Notes: generated from the letters alone by a model not told the origin. DNA of 64,000 nucleotides from Pseudomonadota bacterium (GCA_021835845.1 JAKBJU010000001.1:140908-204907), one strand, 5' to 3'; positions 34,125-45,526 are shown, counted from the first letter of the stretch. Numbers and translations are program-made.

Positions 34125-34151
34125 GGATATACACTTTTGTGTTGTATATCC
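34125..34151. promoter_or_regulatory. Palindromic operator-like site upstream of the antitoxin remnant
   Basis: Nine-base arms GGATATACA and TGTATATCC separated by nine bases, located 16 bases before the antitoxin ATG. Antitoxins of this type usually repress their own operon through such a palindrome. It is perfect even though the toxin has been destroyed. Confidence 0.5.
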
Positions 34152-34250
34152 GCACCGCAAGAACATCAACTGCGTCCGGGCTGTAGCGTGGAGGGACAAG
34201 GTCCGCCAGCACCATCAAGAAAGCCCACATGATGCGGGCATTCCGTTTGC

Positions 34251-34697
34251 CTAGAACGGGATGTCGTCGTCCATGTCGTCGAAGCCGCCCTTCTGCTGGG
34301 CCTGCTGCGCAGGCCGCTGCTGCGGCCGCGATTCGGAGGGAGAATCGGAAACCTCGAAGCTGTTGCCGCGGCTCCCCAGCATCTGCATCCTGTCGGCGAC
34401 GATCTCGGTAGTGTAGCGGTCCTGCCCTTCCTTGTCCTGCCATTTGCGGGTCTGTATCCGTCCCTCGACGTAGACCTGGCTGCCCTTCTTCAGATATTCG
34501 CCTGCGATCTCGGCCAGCTTGCCGAAAAAGGCGACCCTGTGCCATTCGGTCTTTTCCTGCTTCTCCCCGCTCTTGTCCTTCCAGTTCTCGGTGGTCGCCA
34601 GCGTGATGTTGGTGATCGCAGAGCCGTCAGGGGAATAGCGCACGTCCGGGTCCTTGCCCAGATTTCCGATCAATATCGCCTTGTTCACAGATGCCAT
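34251..34697 (-). CDS. ssb: Single-stranded DNA-binding protein
   Basis: Binds single-stranded DNA in replication, recombination and repair. 148 residues: an N-terminal OB fold ([40 protein letters not shown]), a Q/P/S-rich flexible linker (about residues 110-138) and the acidic tail DMDDDIPF that recruits partner proteins. uvrA lies nearby as in many proteobacteria, but here a GGDEF gene and an MFS gene lie between them. Confidence 0.97.
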   Translation of the reverse strand: MASVNKAILIGNLGKDPDVRYSPDGSAITNITLATTENWKDKSGEKQEKTEWHRVAFFGKLAEIAGEYLKKGSQVYVEGRIQTRKWQDKEGQDRYTTEIVADRMQMLGSRGNSFEVSDSPSESRPQQRPAQQAQQKGGFDDMDDDIPF

Positions 34698-34734
34698 GTA
34701 CGCTTCTCCTTTTGAATGCCGTAGCCATTGTCAC

Positions 34735-34763
34735 ATTCTATATGATTAGCCTGCCAACTCAAA
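34735..34763 (-). promoter_or_regulatory. Candidate ssb promoter
   Basis: On the minus strand TTTGAG (34763-34758) and TAGAAT (34740-34735) are 17 bases apart, about 38 bases before the ssb ATG; an AAAAGGAGAAG ribosome site precedes the ATG. I saw no CTGT(N8)ACAG LexA-type box. Confidence 0.4.
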
Positions 34764-34816
34764 CCGCAGGAGAAGCTTCGGTGACATGGCGAACAGACCC
34801 ATGCAGGCCGCAGTGC

Positions 34817-34822
34817 TATAAT
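34817..34822 (+). promoter_or_regulatory. -10 element upstream of the haemerythrin-GGDEF gene
   Basis: A consensus TATAAT lies 33 bases before the ATG. No good -35 is found 16-18 bases upstream, so the promoter may need an activator, or may be an extended -10 type. Confidence 0.35.
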
Positions 34823-34854
34823 TTGAAGCGTCACAAAACCATAACAAATGCATC

Positions 34855-36711
34855 ATGCACCACGAACCCGCCCCGGTTTCAGATATTTTCGCATGGGACA
34901 GCCAGTTCGAAACCGGAATTCGTGATCTCGACAGGCAGCACAGGCATCTCGTAGACCTCATCAATTCCCTGGGGCGCATCCTCTCCTCGGAAACGGAATT
35001 CGTCGAAAGCGCCCTGCTCGGCGTTTTCGACGAACTGTCCGACTATGTCGTTTTCCATTTCAGTTACGAGGAAGGCCTGATGGCGCCTTTTTCCTCCGGG
35101 CACGAGTCCGCCCACAGGCAGTCCCATGCGGAATTCGTTCAGCAGCTTGCCGAGGCCAGGGCCGCGGCGAAAATTTCCCCTTTCGAAACCGCCGGGAAGA
35201 TGCTCGCCTTCCTTTCCAGATGGCTGATGCTGCACATCGTCGGCACCGACAGGCGCCTCGCGAAGAAAATCATCGCCGTCGAATCCGGTTTGTCCGTCGA
35301 AGAGGCGGAGCGCGCGGCAAGCGCCGCCATGGGCGATACCGGCGAAATCCTGCTGCATGTCATGAACAGGCTCTACGACAACCTCGCCACCAAAACCTGC
35401 GAACTGCTGGAAACCAAGCGCAGGCTGCGCAGGGAGATCGACGCGCACAGGCTCACCGAATTCGAGCTGAGAAAGCTCTCCAGTGCAGTCGAACACAGCC
35501 CGGTTTCGATCATCATCACGGACGAACGCGGGTGTTTCGAATACGTCAATCCGAAATTCACCGAACTGACCGGCTACGGTTTCCACGAGTTGGACGGAAA
35601 AACGCCGCGGGTACTGAAATCCGGGGAGACGGCCGACATCGCATACGAGAAACTCTGGAAAACCATCAGCTCGGGACGGGCATGGTACGGCGAATTCCAC
35701 AACAGGAAGAAGAACGGGGAGCATTACTGGGATCACGCCTCCATTTCCCCTATTTTCGATTCCAGCGGGAAAATCACCCATTACGTCGCCATCCAGGAAA
35801 ACATCACCGCGCGCAAGCAGGCGGAGGAGCATCTGCAGCAGCAGAAGCAGTTCTCGGACGACATCATCAACAGTCTTCCGGGCATCTTCTACATGCTCAA
35901 CGAGCACGGGCGCTTCGTCAGGGTGAACCCGCAATTTTCCGATGTCACCGGCTATTCCAGGGGCGAAATTCTGGACATGACCGCCCTGGACTTTTTCGAT
36001 GGAGAAGACCGGGACAGGATCGCGGCAAGGATAGCCGAAGTGTTCGAGAAAGGGGAGTCCTGGGTCGAGGCCGATCTCGTCGTGAAGGACGGGCGGAAAA
36101 TCCCCTACTATTTCACCGGGCACAGGACGGCATTCAGCAGCAAGCCCTACCTCGTCGGGTTGGGCACCGACATTTCGGAAAGGCGCAAGCTGGAACTGGA
36201 GCTCGTCCGCCAGGCAAGGATGGACATGCTCACCAACCTCCCCAACCGCCGCCACTTCCTGGACCTCGCCGGGCAGGAACTCGCCCGCGCCAACCGTTAC
36301 GGCAGCGTGCTCTCCGTCCTGATGATAGACCTGGACAAATTCAAGTCCATCAACGACGAATACGGCCACCACACGGGTGACAAGGTATTGATCAAGTTCG
36401 CCGAGATCTGCCGCCAGACGATGCGCGGCATCGACATCACGGGACGCATAGGCGGGGAGGAATTCGCCGTCCTGCTTCCGGAAACCGACGAGAAACGCGC
36501 GCTCGATGCAGCGGAAAGATTGAGGCAGCGCGTCTCCGAGGAAGAAATCGAGTCGGAGGTGGGAAAAATCTTCCACTTCACCGCATCGATCGGGGTGGCG
36601 ACCCTCTCCCCGGCGAGCTGCGACATCGACATTCTCCTGAGCGCAGCGGACAAGGGGCTTTACGAGGCGAAGCGCTCGGGCCGCAACCGGGTCGTCAGCT
36701 TCAGGCCGTAG
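34855..36711 (+). CDS. Haemerythrin-PAS-PAS-GGDEF diguanylate cyclase
   Basis: 618-residue cytoplasmic signalling protein without membrane segments. Residues 10-140 form a bacteriohaemerythrin domain with the full set of di-iron ligands: H29, H68, E72, H87, H91, H127 and D132. Two PAS domains follow (about 190-320, ending [12 protein letters not shown], and 325-445, ending [11 protein letters not shown]). The C-terminal GGDEF domain has an active GGEEF (533-537) and an intact inhibitory site RGID (524-527). It should make c-di-GMP in response to O2, NO or redox state through the di-iron centre, with product inhibition. The ATG has no strong ribosome site. The 3' end overlaps the convergent MFS gene by 11 bases. 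Confidence 0.92.
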   Translation: MHHEPAPVSDIFAWDSQFETGIRDLDRQHRHLVDLINSLGRILSSETEFVESALLGVFDELSDYVVFHFSYEEGLMAPFSSGHESAHRQSHAEFVQQLAEARAAAKISPFETAGKMLAFLSRWLMLHIVGTDRRLAKKIIAVESGLSVEEAERAASAAMGDTGEILLHVMNRLYDNLATKTCELLETKRRLRREIDAHRLTEFELRKLSSAVEHSPVSIIITDERGCFEYVNPKFTELTGYGFHELDGKTPRVLKSGETADIAYEKLWKTISSGRAWYGEFHNRKKNGEHYWDHASISPIFDSSGKITHYVAIQENITARKQAEEHLQQQKQFSDDIINSLPGIFYMLNEHGRFVRVNPQFSDVTGYSRGEILDMTALDFFDGEDRDRIAARIAEVFEKGESWVEADLVVKDGRKIPYYFTGHRTAFSSKPYLVGLGTDISERRKLELELVRQARMDMLTNLPNRRHFLDLAGQELARANRYGSVLSVLMIDLDKFKSINDEYGHHTGDKVLIKFAEICRQTMRGIDITGRIGGEEFAVLLPETDEKRALDAAERLRQRVSEEEIESEVGKIFHFTASIGVATLSPASCDIDILLSAADKGLYEAKRSGRNRVVSFRP

Positions 36712-38083
36712 TCAGTCTGGCGACGCCCTCTTCGTCGAAGCCGCTCAGATTGGTCTTCAGGTAGGCCACGCCTTCGGAGCCGATCACCTCTGCCTCGTAC
36801 ACCCCCGAGAGGGCGGAGAGCTGCTCGGAAAGCAGCTTCGCCTGAACTTCATCCATCAGCTTCACGTTATACATCTTGGACCGCACCGCCGGAGGCGCCT
36901 TCATCGTGATCGCAAGAAGCAGCCAGAGCGCGCTCATGGCGGCGCCAAAAACAAACACGGAAGCATGCCCGCCGAAGCTCGCAAGCACGCCTCCCACTGC
37001 GCCGCCTGCGAACAGCCCCAGCGACTGGCTGGTGTTGTAAACCCCCATCGCGGTTCCCTTGGCCGAAACCGGCGCGATCTTGGACACCAGCGAAGGCAGG
37101 CTCGCTTCCAGGATGTTGAAGGCGGTGAAGAAAAGCAGCAAGGTCGCCGCAATGCCCCAGAAGGACGCGATCAGCACCGAGAAAAGCAATTGGGAAAAGA
37201 GCAGCAGGGCAATCGCCCCGACGAACACATTCTTGAGCTTGCCCTTTTTCTCGCCGTAAATGATGAGCGGCACCATCAGGATGAAGGCGAAAATCATCAC
37301 CGGCACATAGATCTTCCAGTGCTGGTTCTCGGGCAGGTGCCCGGACTCGATCAGCGCAGAGGGGATCACCACGAACATCGCCATCTGCGCCGCATGCAGG
37401 CTGAAAATGCCGAAATTGAGCCTGAGCAGCTGGGCATTCTTCAGCACACCGGAAAGCCTGGCCGTCGAGACTTCGGTATCCGAATGGAAAAGCCGCCTTT
37501 CCGGGTTCGGAATCAGTTTCGCCACGACGAAGATCGCCGCCAGCGAAAGCATGCCGGTCAGGGCGAACATGCCCGGCACGCCTATCGCCTGATAGATCAG
37601 CGGGCTCACGGCCATGGAAATGGCGAAAGTCATGCCTATCGTCGTGCCGATCATCGCCATCGCCTTGGTTCTGTGCTCTTCGCGGGTGAGATCGGCCAGC
37701 AGCGCGGTGATCGCAGCCGATATCGCCCCTGCGCCCTGGATGGAGCGGCCGATGATGATCCAGTAGATGTCGTGCGCCATGAAGGCGACGAAGCTGCCGA
37801 TGGCGAATATGGCCAGGCCGAAATAAATGACGGGCTTTCTGCCGAACCTGTCGGACGCCATGCCGAAAGGAAGCTGCAGAACGGCCTGGGTAAGCCCGTA
37901 CATGCCGAGGGCGAGTCCGATCAGCATATGATCCCCCCCCCCCGGAAGCGACTTGGCGTAAATCGCAAAAACCGGAAGAATCAGGAACATGCCCAGCATC
38001 CTGAGGCCGAAAATTCCTGCAAGCCCCATGCTCGCGCGCCGCTCCAGAGGCGTCATGTTGTCGGTATTGTTGGTATTCTTCAT
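36701..38083 (-). CDS. YajR-like MFS transporter with C-terminal YAM domain
   Basis: 460 residues from the ATG at 38083 ([18 protein letters not shown]); the ORF-track start is a TTG five codons earlier. Twelve hydrophobic segments and MFS motif A ([13 protein letters not shown]) are present. After the last segment, residues about 390-460 form a small soluble domain ([36 protein letters not shown]) resembling the YAM domain of E. coli YajR. The substrate is unknown; efflux is usual for the group. It is divergent from uvrA. Confidence 0.87.
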   Translation of the reverse strand: MKNTNNTDNMTPLERRASMGLAGIFGLRMLGMFLILPVFAIYAKSLPGGGDHMLIGLALGMYGLTQAVLQLPFGMASDRFGRKPVIYFGLAIFAIGSFVAFMAHDIYWIIIGRSIQGAGAISAAITALLADLTREEHRTKAMAMIGTTIGMTFAISMAVSPLIYQAIGVPGMFALTGMLSLAAIFVVAKLIPNPERRLFHSDTEVSTARLSGVLKNAQLLRLNFGIFSLHAAQMAMFVVIPSALIESGHLPENQHWKIYVPVMIFAFILMVPLIIYGEKKGKLKNVFVGAIALLLFSQLLFSVLIASFWGIAATLLLFFTAFNILEASLPSLVSKIAPVSAKGTAMGVYNTSQSLGLFAGGAVGGVLASFGGHASVFVFGAAMSALWLLLAITMKAPPAVRSKMYNVKLMDEVQAKLLSEQLSALSGVYEAEVIGSEGVAYLKTNLSGFDEEGVARLTTA

Positions 38084-38149
38084 ATTCCGTTTCCGCAAAT
38101 TCAGATAAGACGGTATATTAGCAGGTTGAGTTCAACTTTTTTAGATTTC

Positions 38150-40969
38150 ATGGAATACATCAGGATCCGCGGCGCCAGGACGCACAACCTCAGGAACGTC
38201 AATCTCGACCTTCCCAGGAACAGCCTCATCGTGATCACCGGGCTTTCCGGCTCTGGAAAATCCTCGCTGGCATTCGACACTCTCTACGCGGAAGGGCAGC
38301 GCCGCTATGTGGAATCGCTCTCGACCTATGCCCGGCAGTTCCTGCATCTCATGGAAAAGCCCGATGTCGACCTGATCGAGGGGCTTTCTCCCGCCATTTC
38401 GATCGAGCAGAAGGCGACCAGCCACAACCCGAGATCGACCGTCGGCACGGTGACCGAAATCCACGACTATTTGCGACTGCTTTTCGCGCGAGCGGGAGAT
38501 CCGGTCTGCCCCGAGCACGGCATCACGCTGAAAGCCCAGAGCGTGAGCCAGATGGTCGACCATATCCTTTCATTGCCTGCCGACACCAGGCTGATGATCC
38601 TCTCCCCGCTGGTGGTGGGCAGGAAGGGGGAGCAGATCGACCTCATCGACGAACTGCGCGCCCAGGGGTTCGTGAGGCTGAGGCTGGACGGCGAGATCCA
38701 CGAAATAGACAACGTTCCGAAGCTGCAGAAGAACCGGAAGCACACCATCGAGGTCGTCGTCGACAGACTGAAGGTCAGCGTCGAGGCCAAGCAGCGCCTC
38801 GCCGAATCCCTGGAAACCGCATTGCGCCATGCGGACGGGCGGGCGCTCGCCGTCGAGATGGATACGGGAGCCGAGCATCTCTTTTCGGCGAAATTCTCCT
38901 GCCCGATCTGCTCCTATTCGCTTCCCGAAATGGAGCCGAGGCTCTTTTCCTTCAACAACCCCATGGGCGCCTGCCCGAAATGCGACGGGCTCGGCCAGGT
39001 CAGCCTTTTCGATCCCAAAAAGGTCGTCGCCTTTCCCCATCTTTCCCTCGCCTCGGGGGCGATCAAGGGATGGGACAAGCGCAACCATTTCTATTTCCAG
39101 ATGCTTCAGTCGCTCGCGGCGCATTACGGGTTCGATGTCGAAGCGCCCTTCGAATCCCTTCCTGAAGCGCCGAGAAACGTCATACTCTACGGTTCCGGGC
39201 GGGAAAAGATCGAATTTTATTACCCCACGGAACGAGGGGCGAAGCGCATCCAGCAGCATGCCTTCGAGGGCATCATTCACAACCTGGAGCGCCGCTACAG
39301 GGAAACCGATTCGGTCATGGTGCGGGAGGAGCTGTCCAGGTTCCTGACCAACAGCCCCTGCCCAGAGTGCCATGGCACGCGGCTGAGGAAAGAGGCGAGA
39401 CATGTGATGGTGGCCGGCCTCACGCTGCACGAAATCAGCCAGAAGCCCCTGAAGGATGCCCTCTCCTTTTTCCAATCCCTTTCCCTTCCCGGAAGCAAGA
39501 AGGCGGTCGCGGAAAAAATCTCGCACGAAATCGTCAGCCGCCTCACCTTCCTCAACAACGTCGGCCTCGACTACCTTTCGCTGGACCGGAGCGCCGACAC
39601 TCTGTCCGGCGGGGAAGCGCAGCGCATCAGGCTGGCCAGTCAGATCGGCTCGGGACTTACCGGCGTCATGTACGTCCTCGACGAGCCTTCAATCGGGCTG
39701 CATCAGCGCGACAACACGCGGCTCCTCGACACCCTCAAGCATTTGAGGAATCTGGGCAACACGGTGATCGTGGTCGAGCACGACGAGGATGCGATAAGAT
39801 GCGCCGACCATGTCGTCGACATCGGCCCCGGAGCCGGCGTCCACGGCGGCAGGATCATCGCGGAAGGGACGCCGGAAGCCATAGCAGAAAACCCGGATTC
39901 GCTCACCGGCCTCTACCTTTGCGGGAAGAAATCCATTCCCGTCCCGAAGAAAAGAATCCCGCCTTCCGAATCGCGCTGGCTGAAGCTCAAGGGGGCCTGC
40001 GGGAACAACCTGAAAGACGTGAACCTCGACCTGCCTGTCGGCCTCTTCACCGCCATCACCGGCGTCTCGGGTTCCGGCAAATCGACCCTGATCAACGACA
40101 CCCTCTATGCTTCGGTATCCCAATCCCTCTACGGCAGCAGCCGCGACGTCTCCCCCTTCGAATCGATCACCGGAATCGAGTATTTCGACAAGGTGATCAA
40201 CATGGACCAGAGCCCGATAGGCAGGACCCCCAGATCGAACCCCGCCACCTACACCGGGCTTTTTACCCCGATCCGGGAACTCTTCTCGGGCACCCCCCAA
40301 TCGAGGGAAAGAGGATACGGCCCCGGGCGCTTCTCCTTCAACGTCAAGGGCGGGAGATGCGAAGCCTGCCAGGGAGACGGCGTGATCCGGGTCGAGATGC
40401 ATTTCCTCCCCGACATCTACGTGCCCTGCGACGTCTGCCATGGCAAGCGCTACAACAGGGAGACGCTGGAAATCCATTACAGGGGCAGGAACATCTACGA
40501 GATTCTCGAAATGACCGTGGAGGCTGCAGCCGAATTCTTCTCTGCAGTACCTGCCGTGTCCAGGAAGCTGCAGACCCTGCTCGACGTGGGGCTGGGCTAC
40601 ATCACGCTCGGGCAGAGCGCGACCACCCTCTCGGGCGGGGAAGCGCAGCGCGTCAAGCTCTCGCTGGAGCTTTCCAAGCGCGACACCGGGAGGACGCTCT
40701 ACATTCTGGACGAGCCGACCACCGGGCTGCATTTCCAGGATATCGCCATGCTGCTCAAGGTGCTGCACCGCCTGCGCGAGCAGGGGAACACGGTGGTAGT
40801 GATCGAGCACAACCTGGATGTCATCAAGACTGCCGACTGGATCATCGATCTGGGCCCTGAAGGCGGAAACGGCGGAGGAGAGATCGTCGCGGAAGGGTCG
40901 CCCGAATCCGTGGCTGAGAACAAGCGCAGCCATACCGGGCGCTATCTGGAAAAAGTGCTGCGCCAATGA
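38150..40969 (+). CDS. uvrA: Excinuclease ABC subunit A
   Basis: Damage-recognition ATPase of nucleotide excision repair. The true start is [20 protein letters not shown] (939 residues, E. coli 940); the 1334-residue ORF in the track includes an antisense pass through the MFS gene. Two ABC modules: Walker [10 protein letters not shown] (31-39) and [10 protein letters not shown] in the second half, with signatures LSGGEAQRI and LSGGEAQRV. The zinc modules are CPIC..CPKC and CEAC..CDVC. I found no LexA box in the short upstream gap. It ends at the terminator shared with the ribosomal cluster. Confidence 0.99.
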   Translation: MEYIRIRGARTHNLRNVNLDLPRNSLIVITGLSGSGKSSLAFDTLYAEGQRRYVESLSTYARQFLHLMEKPDVDLIEGLSPAISIEQKATSHNPRSTVGTVTEIHDYLRLLFARAGDPVCPEHGITLKAQSVSQMVDHILSLPADTRLMILSPLVVGRKGEQIDLIDELRAQGFVRLRLDGEIHEIDNVPKLQKNRKHTIEVVVDRLKVSVEAKQRLAESLETALRHADGRALAVEMDTGAEHLFSAKFSCPICSYSLPEMEPRLFSFNNPMGACPKCDGLGQVSLFDPKKVVAFPHLSLASGAIKGWDKRNHFYFQMLQSLAAHYGFDVEAPFESLPEAPRNVILYGSGREKIEFYYPTERGAKRIQQHAFEGIIHNLERRYRETDSVMVREELSRFLTNSPCPECHGTRLRKEARHVMVAGLTLHEISQKPLKDALSFFQSLSLPGSKKAVAEKISHEIVSRLTFLNNVGLDYLSLDRSADTLSGGEAQRIRLASQIGSGLTGVMYVLDEPSIGLHQRDNTRLLDTLKHLRNLGNTVIVVEHDEDAIRCADHVVDIGPGAGVHGGRIIAEGTPEAIAENPDSLTGLYLCGKKSIPVPKKRIPPSESRWLKLKGACGNNLKDVNLDLPVGLFTAITGVSGSGKSTLINDTLYASVSQSLYGSSRDVSPFESITGIEYFDKVINMDQSPIGRTPRSNPATYTGLFTPIRELFSGTPQSRERGYGPGRFSFNVKGGRCEACQGDGVIRVEMHFLPDIYVPCDVCHGKRYNRETLEIHYRGRNIYEILEMTVEAAAEFFSAVPAVSRKLQTLLDVGLGYITLGQSATTLSGGEAQRVKLSLELSKRDTGRTLYILDEPTTGLHFQDIAMLLKVLHRLREQGNTVVVIEHNLDVIKTADWIIDLGPEGGNGGGEIVAEGSPESVAENKRSHTGRYLEKVLRQ

Positions 40970-40999
40970 AAAACCCGCCACCTCATGCAAGGTGGCGGG
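40969..40999 (-). terminator. Rho-independent terminator of the ribosomal protein cluster
   Basis: Perfect 10-bp stem CCCGCCACCT / AGGTGGCGGG with loop CATGCA. Read on the minus strand, it is followed by five T just before the uvrA stop region, so it ends transcripts leaving rplQ. The plus-strand side lacks a T run but the hairpin may also slow uvrA transcripts. Confidence 0.85.
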
Positions 41000-41023
41000 C
41001 TTCTGATCTCGGAATTCCCCGGT

Positions 41024-41392
41024 TTATTCGGCCTCGGGCTGATCCATCAGCATGACCAGCGCCATGGGGGCATTGTCGCCCTGGCGGAAGCCTGCCTTCA
41101 GTATCCTGAGATAGCCGCCGTTGCGGTTCGCATAGCGGGGGCCGAGCTCGTCGAAAAGCTTGACGACCATGTCGCGGTCGCGCAGCCTGTCGAAAGCGAG
41201 CCTGCGGTTCGCCAAGGAGGGCTTCTTGCCCAGCGTGATCAGGGGCTCTGCAACGCGGCGCAGTTCCTTAGCCTTGGGGAGCGTGGTCGTGATGGTTTCA
41301 TGCTTCAGGAGCGAGTTGGTCATATTCCTGAGCATCGCCAGACGATGACTGCTCGTGACATTCAGTTTTCTCAATCCGAGACGGTGGCGCAT
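41024..41392 (-). CDS. rplQ: 50S ribosomal protein L17
   Basis: 122 residues, typical bacterial length. The start [20 protein letters not shown] and the stretch [20 protein letters not shown] are the family signature. Last gene of the alpha-operon segment (rpsM-rpsK-rpsD-rpoA-rplQ), 13 bases after rpoA and just ahead of the terminator. Confidence 0.98.
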   Translation of the reverse strand: MRHRLGLRKLNVTSSHRLAMLRNMTNSLLKHETITTTLPKAKELRRVAEPLITLGKKPSLANRRLAFDRLRDRDMVVKLFDELGPRYANRNGGYLRILKAGFRQGDNAPMALVMLMDQPEAE

Positions 41393-41405
41393 AACTTATC
41401 CTTTC

Positions 41406-42383
41406 TTAAGGCTTTTCCAGCCCTGCAGGAGGCCAGTTTTCCAGTTTCATTCCCAGGGAAAGGCCGCGCGATGCGAGCACTTCCTTGATTTCGTTGAGCG
41501 ACTTGCGCCCCAGGTTCGGCGCTTTCAGGAGCTCGTGCTCGGTGCACTGGATCAGGTCGCCGATGTAAAAAATGTTTTCAGACTTCAGGCAGTTGGCGCT
41601 TCTCACGGTCAGCTCGAGATCGTCCACGGGCCTCAGCAGGATCGGGTCGATCTGGGGTGCCTTGGGCTGCTCGGCAAGCGCGGGCGTCCCTTCCAGGTCC
41701 GCAAAAACAGAGAGCTGGTCGACCAGAATCCTGGCTGCATGCCTGATCGCATCCTCGGGATCGATCACACCGTTGGTCTCGATATTCATAACCAGCTTGT
41801 CGAGGTCGGTGCGCTGCTCGACGCGGGCGCTCTCGACCGCATAGCTGACGCGGCGCACCGGGCTGAAGGAAGCATCCAGCATGATCCTGCCGATTGCCCT
41901 GTTCTCGCCGGATTTGATGCGCACGGCGCTGGGCTGATAGCCGCGCCCCTTCTCGACCTTGATTTCCATTTCCAGCTTGCCGCCTTCGGTCAGGTGGGCG
42001 ATCACATGCTCGGGATTGATGATCTCCACATCGTGGGACGTTTCGATGTCGCCGGCCGTGACCATGCCCTCTCCTTCCTTCTTCAGGGTGAGGAAAGCCT
42101 CATCGCGGTTGTGCAGCTTGAGCACGATGCCCTTGAGGTTGAGCAGGATGTCGACCACGTCCTCCTGCACGCCGTCCAGGCTCGAATATTCGTGGAGCAC
42201 GCCGCTGATCTGAACCTCGGTAGGGGCATAGCCCGTCATCGAAGACAGCAAGATGCGACGCAGTGCATTGCCCAGCGTGTGGCCGTAACCGCGCTCGAAA
42301 GGCTCCATGGTGACCTTGGCATGCGTAGGTGCCAGGCTCTCGACCTCGATAATACGCGGCTTAAGAAGAGTACTGCTTTGCAT
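41406..42383 (-). CDS. rpoA: DNA-directed RNA polymerase subunit alpha
   Basis: 325 residues from [15 protein letters not shown]; the ORF track adds 46 residues from the rpsD side. The N-terminal dimerisation and assembly domain contains [22 protein letters not shown]; a linker leads to the C-terminal domain ([34 protein letters not shown]) that contacts UP elements and activators. It follows rpsD by 23 bases. Confidence 0.99.
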   Translation of the reverse strand: MQSSTLLKPRIIEVESLAPTHAKVTMEPFERGYGHTLGNALRRILLSSMTGYAPTEVQISGVLHEYSSLDGVQEDVVDILLNLKGIVLKLHNRDEAFLTLKKEGEGMVTAGDIETSHDVEIINPEHVIAHLTEGGKLEMEIKVEKGRGYQPSAVRIKSGENRAIGRIMLDASFSPVRRVSYAVESARVEQRTDLDKLVMNIETNGVIDPEDAIRHAARILVDQLSVFADLEGTPALAEQPKAPQIDPILLRPVDDLELTVRSANCLKSENIFYIGDLIQCTEHELLKAPNLGRKSLNEIKEVLASRGLSLGMKLENWPPAGLEKP

Positions 42384-42406
42384 ATCCTGATTCCCTCGGT
42401 TGCGAA

Positions 42407-43033
42407 TTACTTGGAATACAACTCGACAACAAGATTCTCGTTGATGGTGGAAGGCAATTCGGAGCGCTGCGGCTTGGCCTTGAACACACCCTTCATCGCC
42501 TTGGCGTCGACATCGACCCACTCGGGGAAGCCGCGCTGCTCGGCTGCCTCGACGGATGCCTTGATCCTGAGGTGCTGCTTGGCGCCTTCGGCAACTTCGA
42601 CCACGTCGCCCACCTTCACCTGGTAGGAAGGAATGTTGACCCGCCTGCCGTTGACCAGAATCCCGTTATGCCTGACAACCTGCCTTGCCTCGCTTCTGGA
42701 AATGCCGAAACCCATCCTGTAGGCCACGTTGTCCAGGCGGCACTCGAGAAGCTGGAGCAGATTGTCGCCGGTGATGCCGCGCCTTCTGTCGGCCTCCTTG
42801 TAGGAAAGGCGGAACTGGCCTTCCAGAATGCCGTAGATGCGGCGCAGCTTCTGCTTGGCGCGCAACTGGACGCCATAGTCGGAAAGCCTGCCCTTCTTCT
42901 GTCCGTGCTGGCCCGGCGCATAATTCCTGCGCTCGATCGCGCACTTGTCGGAGAAGCACTTTTCCCCCTTCAGGAAAAGCTTTTCGCCTTCACGCCGGCA
43001 CTGGCGGCACTTTGCATCGAGATTTCTAGCCAC
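42407..43033 (-). CDS. rpsD: 30S ribosomal protein S4 (zinc-binding form)
   Basis: 208 residues; primary 16S rRNA binder and, in E. coli, the repressor of the alpha operon. The S4 RNA-binding domain is around [19 protein letters not shown]. Unlike E. coli S4, the N-terminus keeps a cysteine quartet (C9, C12, C26, C31 in AKCRQC and KCFSDKC), which suggests a bound zinc. Confidence 0.98.
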   Translation of the reverse strand: MARNLDAKCRQCRREGEKLFLKGEKCFSDKCAIERRNYAPGQHGQKKGRLSDYGVQLRAKQKLRRIYGILEGQFRLSYKEADRRRGITGDNLLQLLECRLDNVAYRMGFGISRSEARQVVRHNGILVNGRRVNIPSYQVKVGDVVEVAEGAKQHLRIKASVEAAEQRGFPEWVDVDAKAMKGVFKAKPQRSELPSTINENLVVELYSK

Positions 43034-43048
43034 TATCAGACTCCTGAA

Positions 43049-43438
43049 TTAAATACGGCGCTTCTTGGGCGGACGGCAGCCGTTGTGGGGAATGGGGGTC
43101 ACATCCGAAATGCTGGTGATCTTGAACCCTGCCGAATTCAGCGCGCGGACAGCGGACTCGCGTCCCGGGCCGGGGCCCTTGATGCGCACTTCCAGATTCT
43201 TGACGCCGCATTCCTGGGCAAGCTTGCCGGCCGTTTCCGCCGCGATCTGCGCAGCGAATGGCGTGCTCTTCCTGGAACCCTTGAAACCGCCGCTTCCCGA
43301 AGTAGCCCAGGAAAGCGCATTGCCCTGGCGGTCGGTGATCGTGACGATGGTGTTGTTAAAGGAGGCGTGGATATGCGCAATGCCTTCCGAAACGTTCTTC
43401 TTGACCTTCTTGCGCACCCTGGTATTAGTTTTTGCCAT
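43049..43438 (-). CDS. rpsK: 30S ribosomal protein S11
   Basis: 129 residues; part of the 30S platform near the Shine-Dalgarno interaction. Family stretches: [22 protein letters not shown] and the basic C-terminus [18 protein letters not shown]. Lies between rpsM and rpsD with short gaps of about 15 bases. Confidence 0.98.
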   Translation of the reverse strand: MAKTNTRVRKKVKKNVSEGIAHIHASFNNTIVTITDRQGNALSWATSGSGGFKGSRKSTPFAAQIAAETAGKLAQECGVKNLEVRIKGPGPGRESAVRALNSAGFKITSISDVTPIPHNGCRPPKKRRI

Positions 43439-43452
43439 ATCGGTTCCCCTGA

Positions 43453-43812
43453 TTATTTAGCGCGCATCGACTTGCGCGGCCCCTTGCGGGTCCTGGCATT
43501 GGTCCTGGTGCGCTGCCCGCGAACGGGAAGCCCGCGCCTGTGACGGAGGCCGCGATAGCAACCCAGATCCATCAGGCGCTTGATATTCATGGACACTTCG
43601 CGGCGAAGATCGCCTTCCACCGTGATATGCGCCACCTGATCGCGCAGCTTTTCGACCTCGGCCTCGCTCAGATCCTTGATCTTGGTCGAGGTGCTGATCC
43701 CTGCCGCAGCGCAAATTTGACGTGCCCGAGTGCGACCAACACCGTAGATCGCGGTCAACGCGATTTCAGCGTGCTGATGATTCGGAATGTTAACCCCTGC
43801 TATCCGGGCCAT
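43453..43812 (-). CDS. rpsM: 30S ribosomal protein S13
   Basis: 119 residues; sits at the 30S head and contacts P-site tRNA and the 50S subunit. [24 protein letters not shown] and the C-terminal [19 protein letters not shown] are typical. In E. coli it starts the alpha operon; here a 59-base gap separates it from rpmJ. Confidence 0.98.
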   Translation of the reverse strand: MARIAGVNIPNHQHAEIALTAIYGVGRTRARQICAAAGISTSTKIKDLSEAEVEKLRDQVAHITVEGDLRREVSMNIKRLMDLGCYRGLRHRRGLPVRGQRTRTNARTRKGPRKSMRAK

Positions 43813-43871
43813 TCGTTCACTCCAACTTAGAAAAATTGATAATTATAACACCAGAACCGATCGAAACTCAA

Positions 43872-43985
43872 TCAGCCCTGACGTTGCTTGTGCCTGCGGT
43901 CGGTGCAAATGACGCGCACCACCCGGTTGCGGCGGATGATCTTGCAATTCCGGCAAATCTTTTTCACCGATGCCTGAACTCTCAT
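43872..43985 (-). CDS. rpmJ: 50S ribosomal protein L36 (zinc form)
   Basis: A 37-residue gene too short for the ORF track: it starts [14 protein letters not shown] and ends RHKQRQG, with a TGA stop. The zinc ligands C11, C14, C27 and H32 are all present, so this is the C+ form. It lies between infA and rpsM, as is usual for the end of the spc operon. Confidence 0.95.
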   Translation of the reverse strand: MRVQASVKKICRNCKIIRRNRVVRVICTDRRHKQRQG

Positions 43986-43997
43986 TTTCTTCTCCTG

Positions 43998-44216
43998 TTA
44001 CTTCGCTCTAAATGTGATTCTCACTCGGCTCAGGTCATAGGGGGTCATCTCACAGGTGACCTTGTCCCCGGGCAATATGCGGATGTAATGCATCCTCATC
44101 TTGCCCGAAATATGCCCCAGAACCACATGCCCGTTTTCCAGCTTCACGCGGAAAGTCGCATTGGGGAGGGTTTCGAGTATCTCCCCCTGCATCTGGATCG
44201 TTTCTTCCTTCGCCAT
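43998..44216 (-). CDS. infA: Translation initiation factor IF-1
   Basis: 72-residue OB-fold protein that binds the 30S A site during initiation. [30 protein letters not shown] and [25 protein letters not shown] match the family. Its position between secY and rpmJ is common outside the enteric bacteria. One base separates its start from the secY stop. Confidence 0.98.
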   Translation of the reverse strand: MAKEETIQMQGEILETLPNATFRVKLENGHVVLGHISGKMRMHYIRILPGDKVTCEMTPYDLSRVRITFRAK

Positions 44217-44217
44217 G

Positions 44218-45525
44218 TTACGCGCCGCCCTTGAAACTGGCCTTCTTCAGCAGGCTTTCATACTGGTTCGACATCATGTAGGCCTGAACCTGCGCCATGA
44301 AGTCCATGGTCACGACCACGATGATCAGAAGCGATGTGCCGCCGAAATAGAAGGGCACGTTCCACTTCACGATCAGGAATTCCGGCAGCAAGCAGACCAG
44401 CGTGATGTACAGTGCGCCGATCAGCGTGAGACGCATCATGATGCGCTCTATGTATCGCGCGGTCTGCTCCCCCGGCCTGATTCCGGGGACGAATGCGCCG
44501 CTCTTCTTCAAGTTGTCCGCCGTCTCCTTCGGATTGAAGACGAGCGCCGTATAGAAGAAGCAGAAAAAGATGATCGCACTGGCGTACAGCAGCACATAGA
44601 CGGGCTGCCCCGGAGAGAGCGCATCCTTGATGTCGGAAAGCCATAAAAGCGACTTGTGGCTGCCGAACCATCCCGCCACCGTAGCGGGAAAAAGAATGAT
44701 CGAGGAAGCGAATATCGGCGGAATCACCCCTGCCATGTTCAGCTTCAACGGAAGATGCGAGCTCTGCCCGCCGTACACCTTCCTCCCAACCTGCCTCTTC
44801 GCGTAATTCACCAGTATCTTACGCTGTCCGCGTTCGACGAACACCACCAGGGCGGTCACTGCCACCACGCCGACCAGCAACACCAGCACCATAGGAATCG
44901 AGAATGCGCCGGTGCGCGCAAGCTCGAGCGTTCCACCGATGGCATGCGGCAAGCCCGCAGCGATGCCGCTGAATATGATCATCGAAATGCCGTTGCCTAT
45001 GCCGCGCTCGGTGATCTGCTCGCCCAGCCACATCAGAAACATCGTTCCCGTCACCAGCGTGATCACGGTGGTGATCCTGAACAGAAAGCCGGGATCGGGA
45101 ACGAGCCCCGGCTGCCCTTCGAGCGCAACCGATATCCCTATCGCCTGGAATACGGCAAGGCCCAGCGTGCCGTATCTCGTGTACTGCGTGATTTTCTTGC
45201 GCCCGCTTTCGCCTTCCTTCTTCAGCTGCTCGAGCTGAGGAACCACCACTGCCCCGAGCTGCAATATGATCGAGGCGGAAATGTAGGGCATGATCCCCAG
45301 CGCGAAAATCGTGAACCTGGAAAGCGCGCCACCGGAAAACATGTTGAACATGCCGAGGATGCCGCCCTGCTGGCTCTTGAAAAGATCGGACAGGACGTTC
45401 GCGTCGATTCCGGGAACCGGAATATGCGCCCCGATCCGGTAGACGATCAATGCCCCCAGCAGGAAAATCAGGCGCTTGTTCAGGTCGCCGTATTTCGCCG
45501 AAGACGCTTGCGCAGGGTTCGCCAA
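44218..45525 (-). CDS. secY: Protein translocase subunit SecY
   Basis: Central channel of the Sec translocon; 435 residues with ten membrane segments. Signatures: [11 protein letters not shown] near the N-terminus, the plug-domain region [25 protein letters not shown], and [23 protein letters not shown] in the large cytoplasmic loop that contacts SecA and ribosomes. One base after rplO. Confidence 0.99.
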   Translation of the reverse strand: MANPAQASSAKYGDLNKRLIFLLGALIVYRIGAHIPVPGIDANVLSDLFKSQQGGILGMFNMFSGGALSRFTIFALGIMPYISASIILQLGAVVVPQLEQLKKEGESGRKKITQYTRYGTLGLAVFQAIGISVALEGQPGLVPDPGFLFRITTVITLVTGTMFLMWLGEQITERGIGNGISMIIFSGIAAGLPHAIGGTLELARTGAFSIPMVLVLLVGVVAVTALVVFVERGQRKILVNYAKRQVGRKVYGGQSSHLPLKLNMAGVIPPIFASSIILFPATVAGWFGSHKSLLWLSDIKDALSPGQPVYVLLYASAIIFFCFFYTALVFNPKETADNLKKSGAFVPGIRPGEQTARYIERIMMRLTLIGALYITLVCLLPEFLIVKWNVPFYFGGTSLLIIVVVTMDFMAQVQAYMMSNQYESLLKKASFKGGA

Positions 45526-45526
45526 A

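Noticed and set aside
36965-38149. N-terminal 395-codon extension of the uvrA ORF
   Set aside because: It is antisense to the MFS gene; UvrA homology begins at [13 protein letters not shown] with normal full length.
38084-38149. LexA/SOS box upstream of uvrA, ssb or recN
   Set aside because: No CTGT(N8)ACAG pattern was seen in the gaps upstream of these genes.
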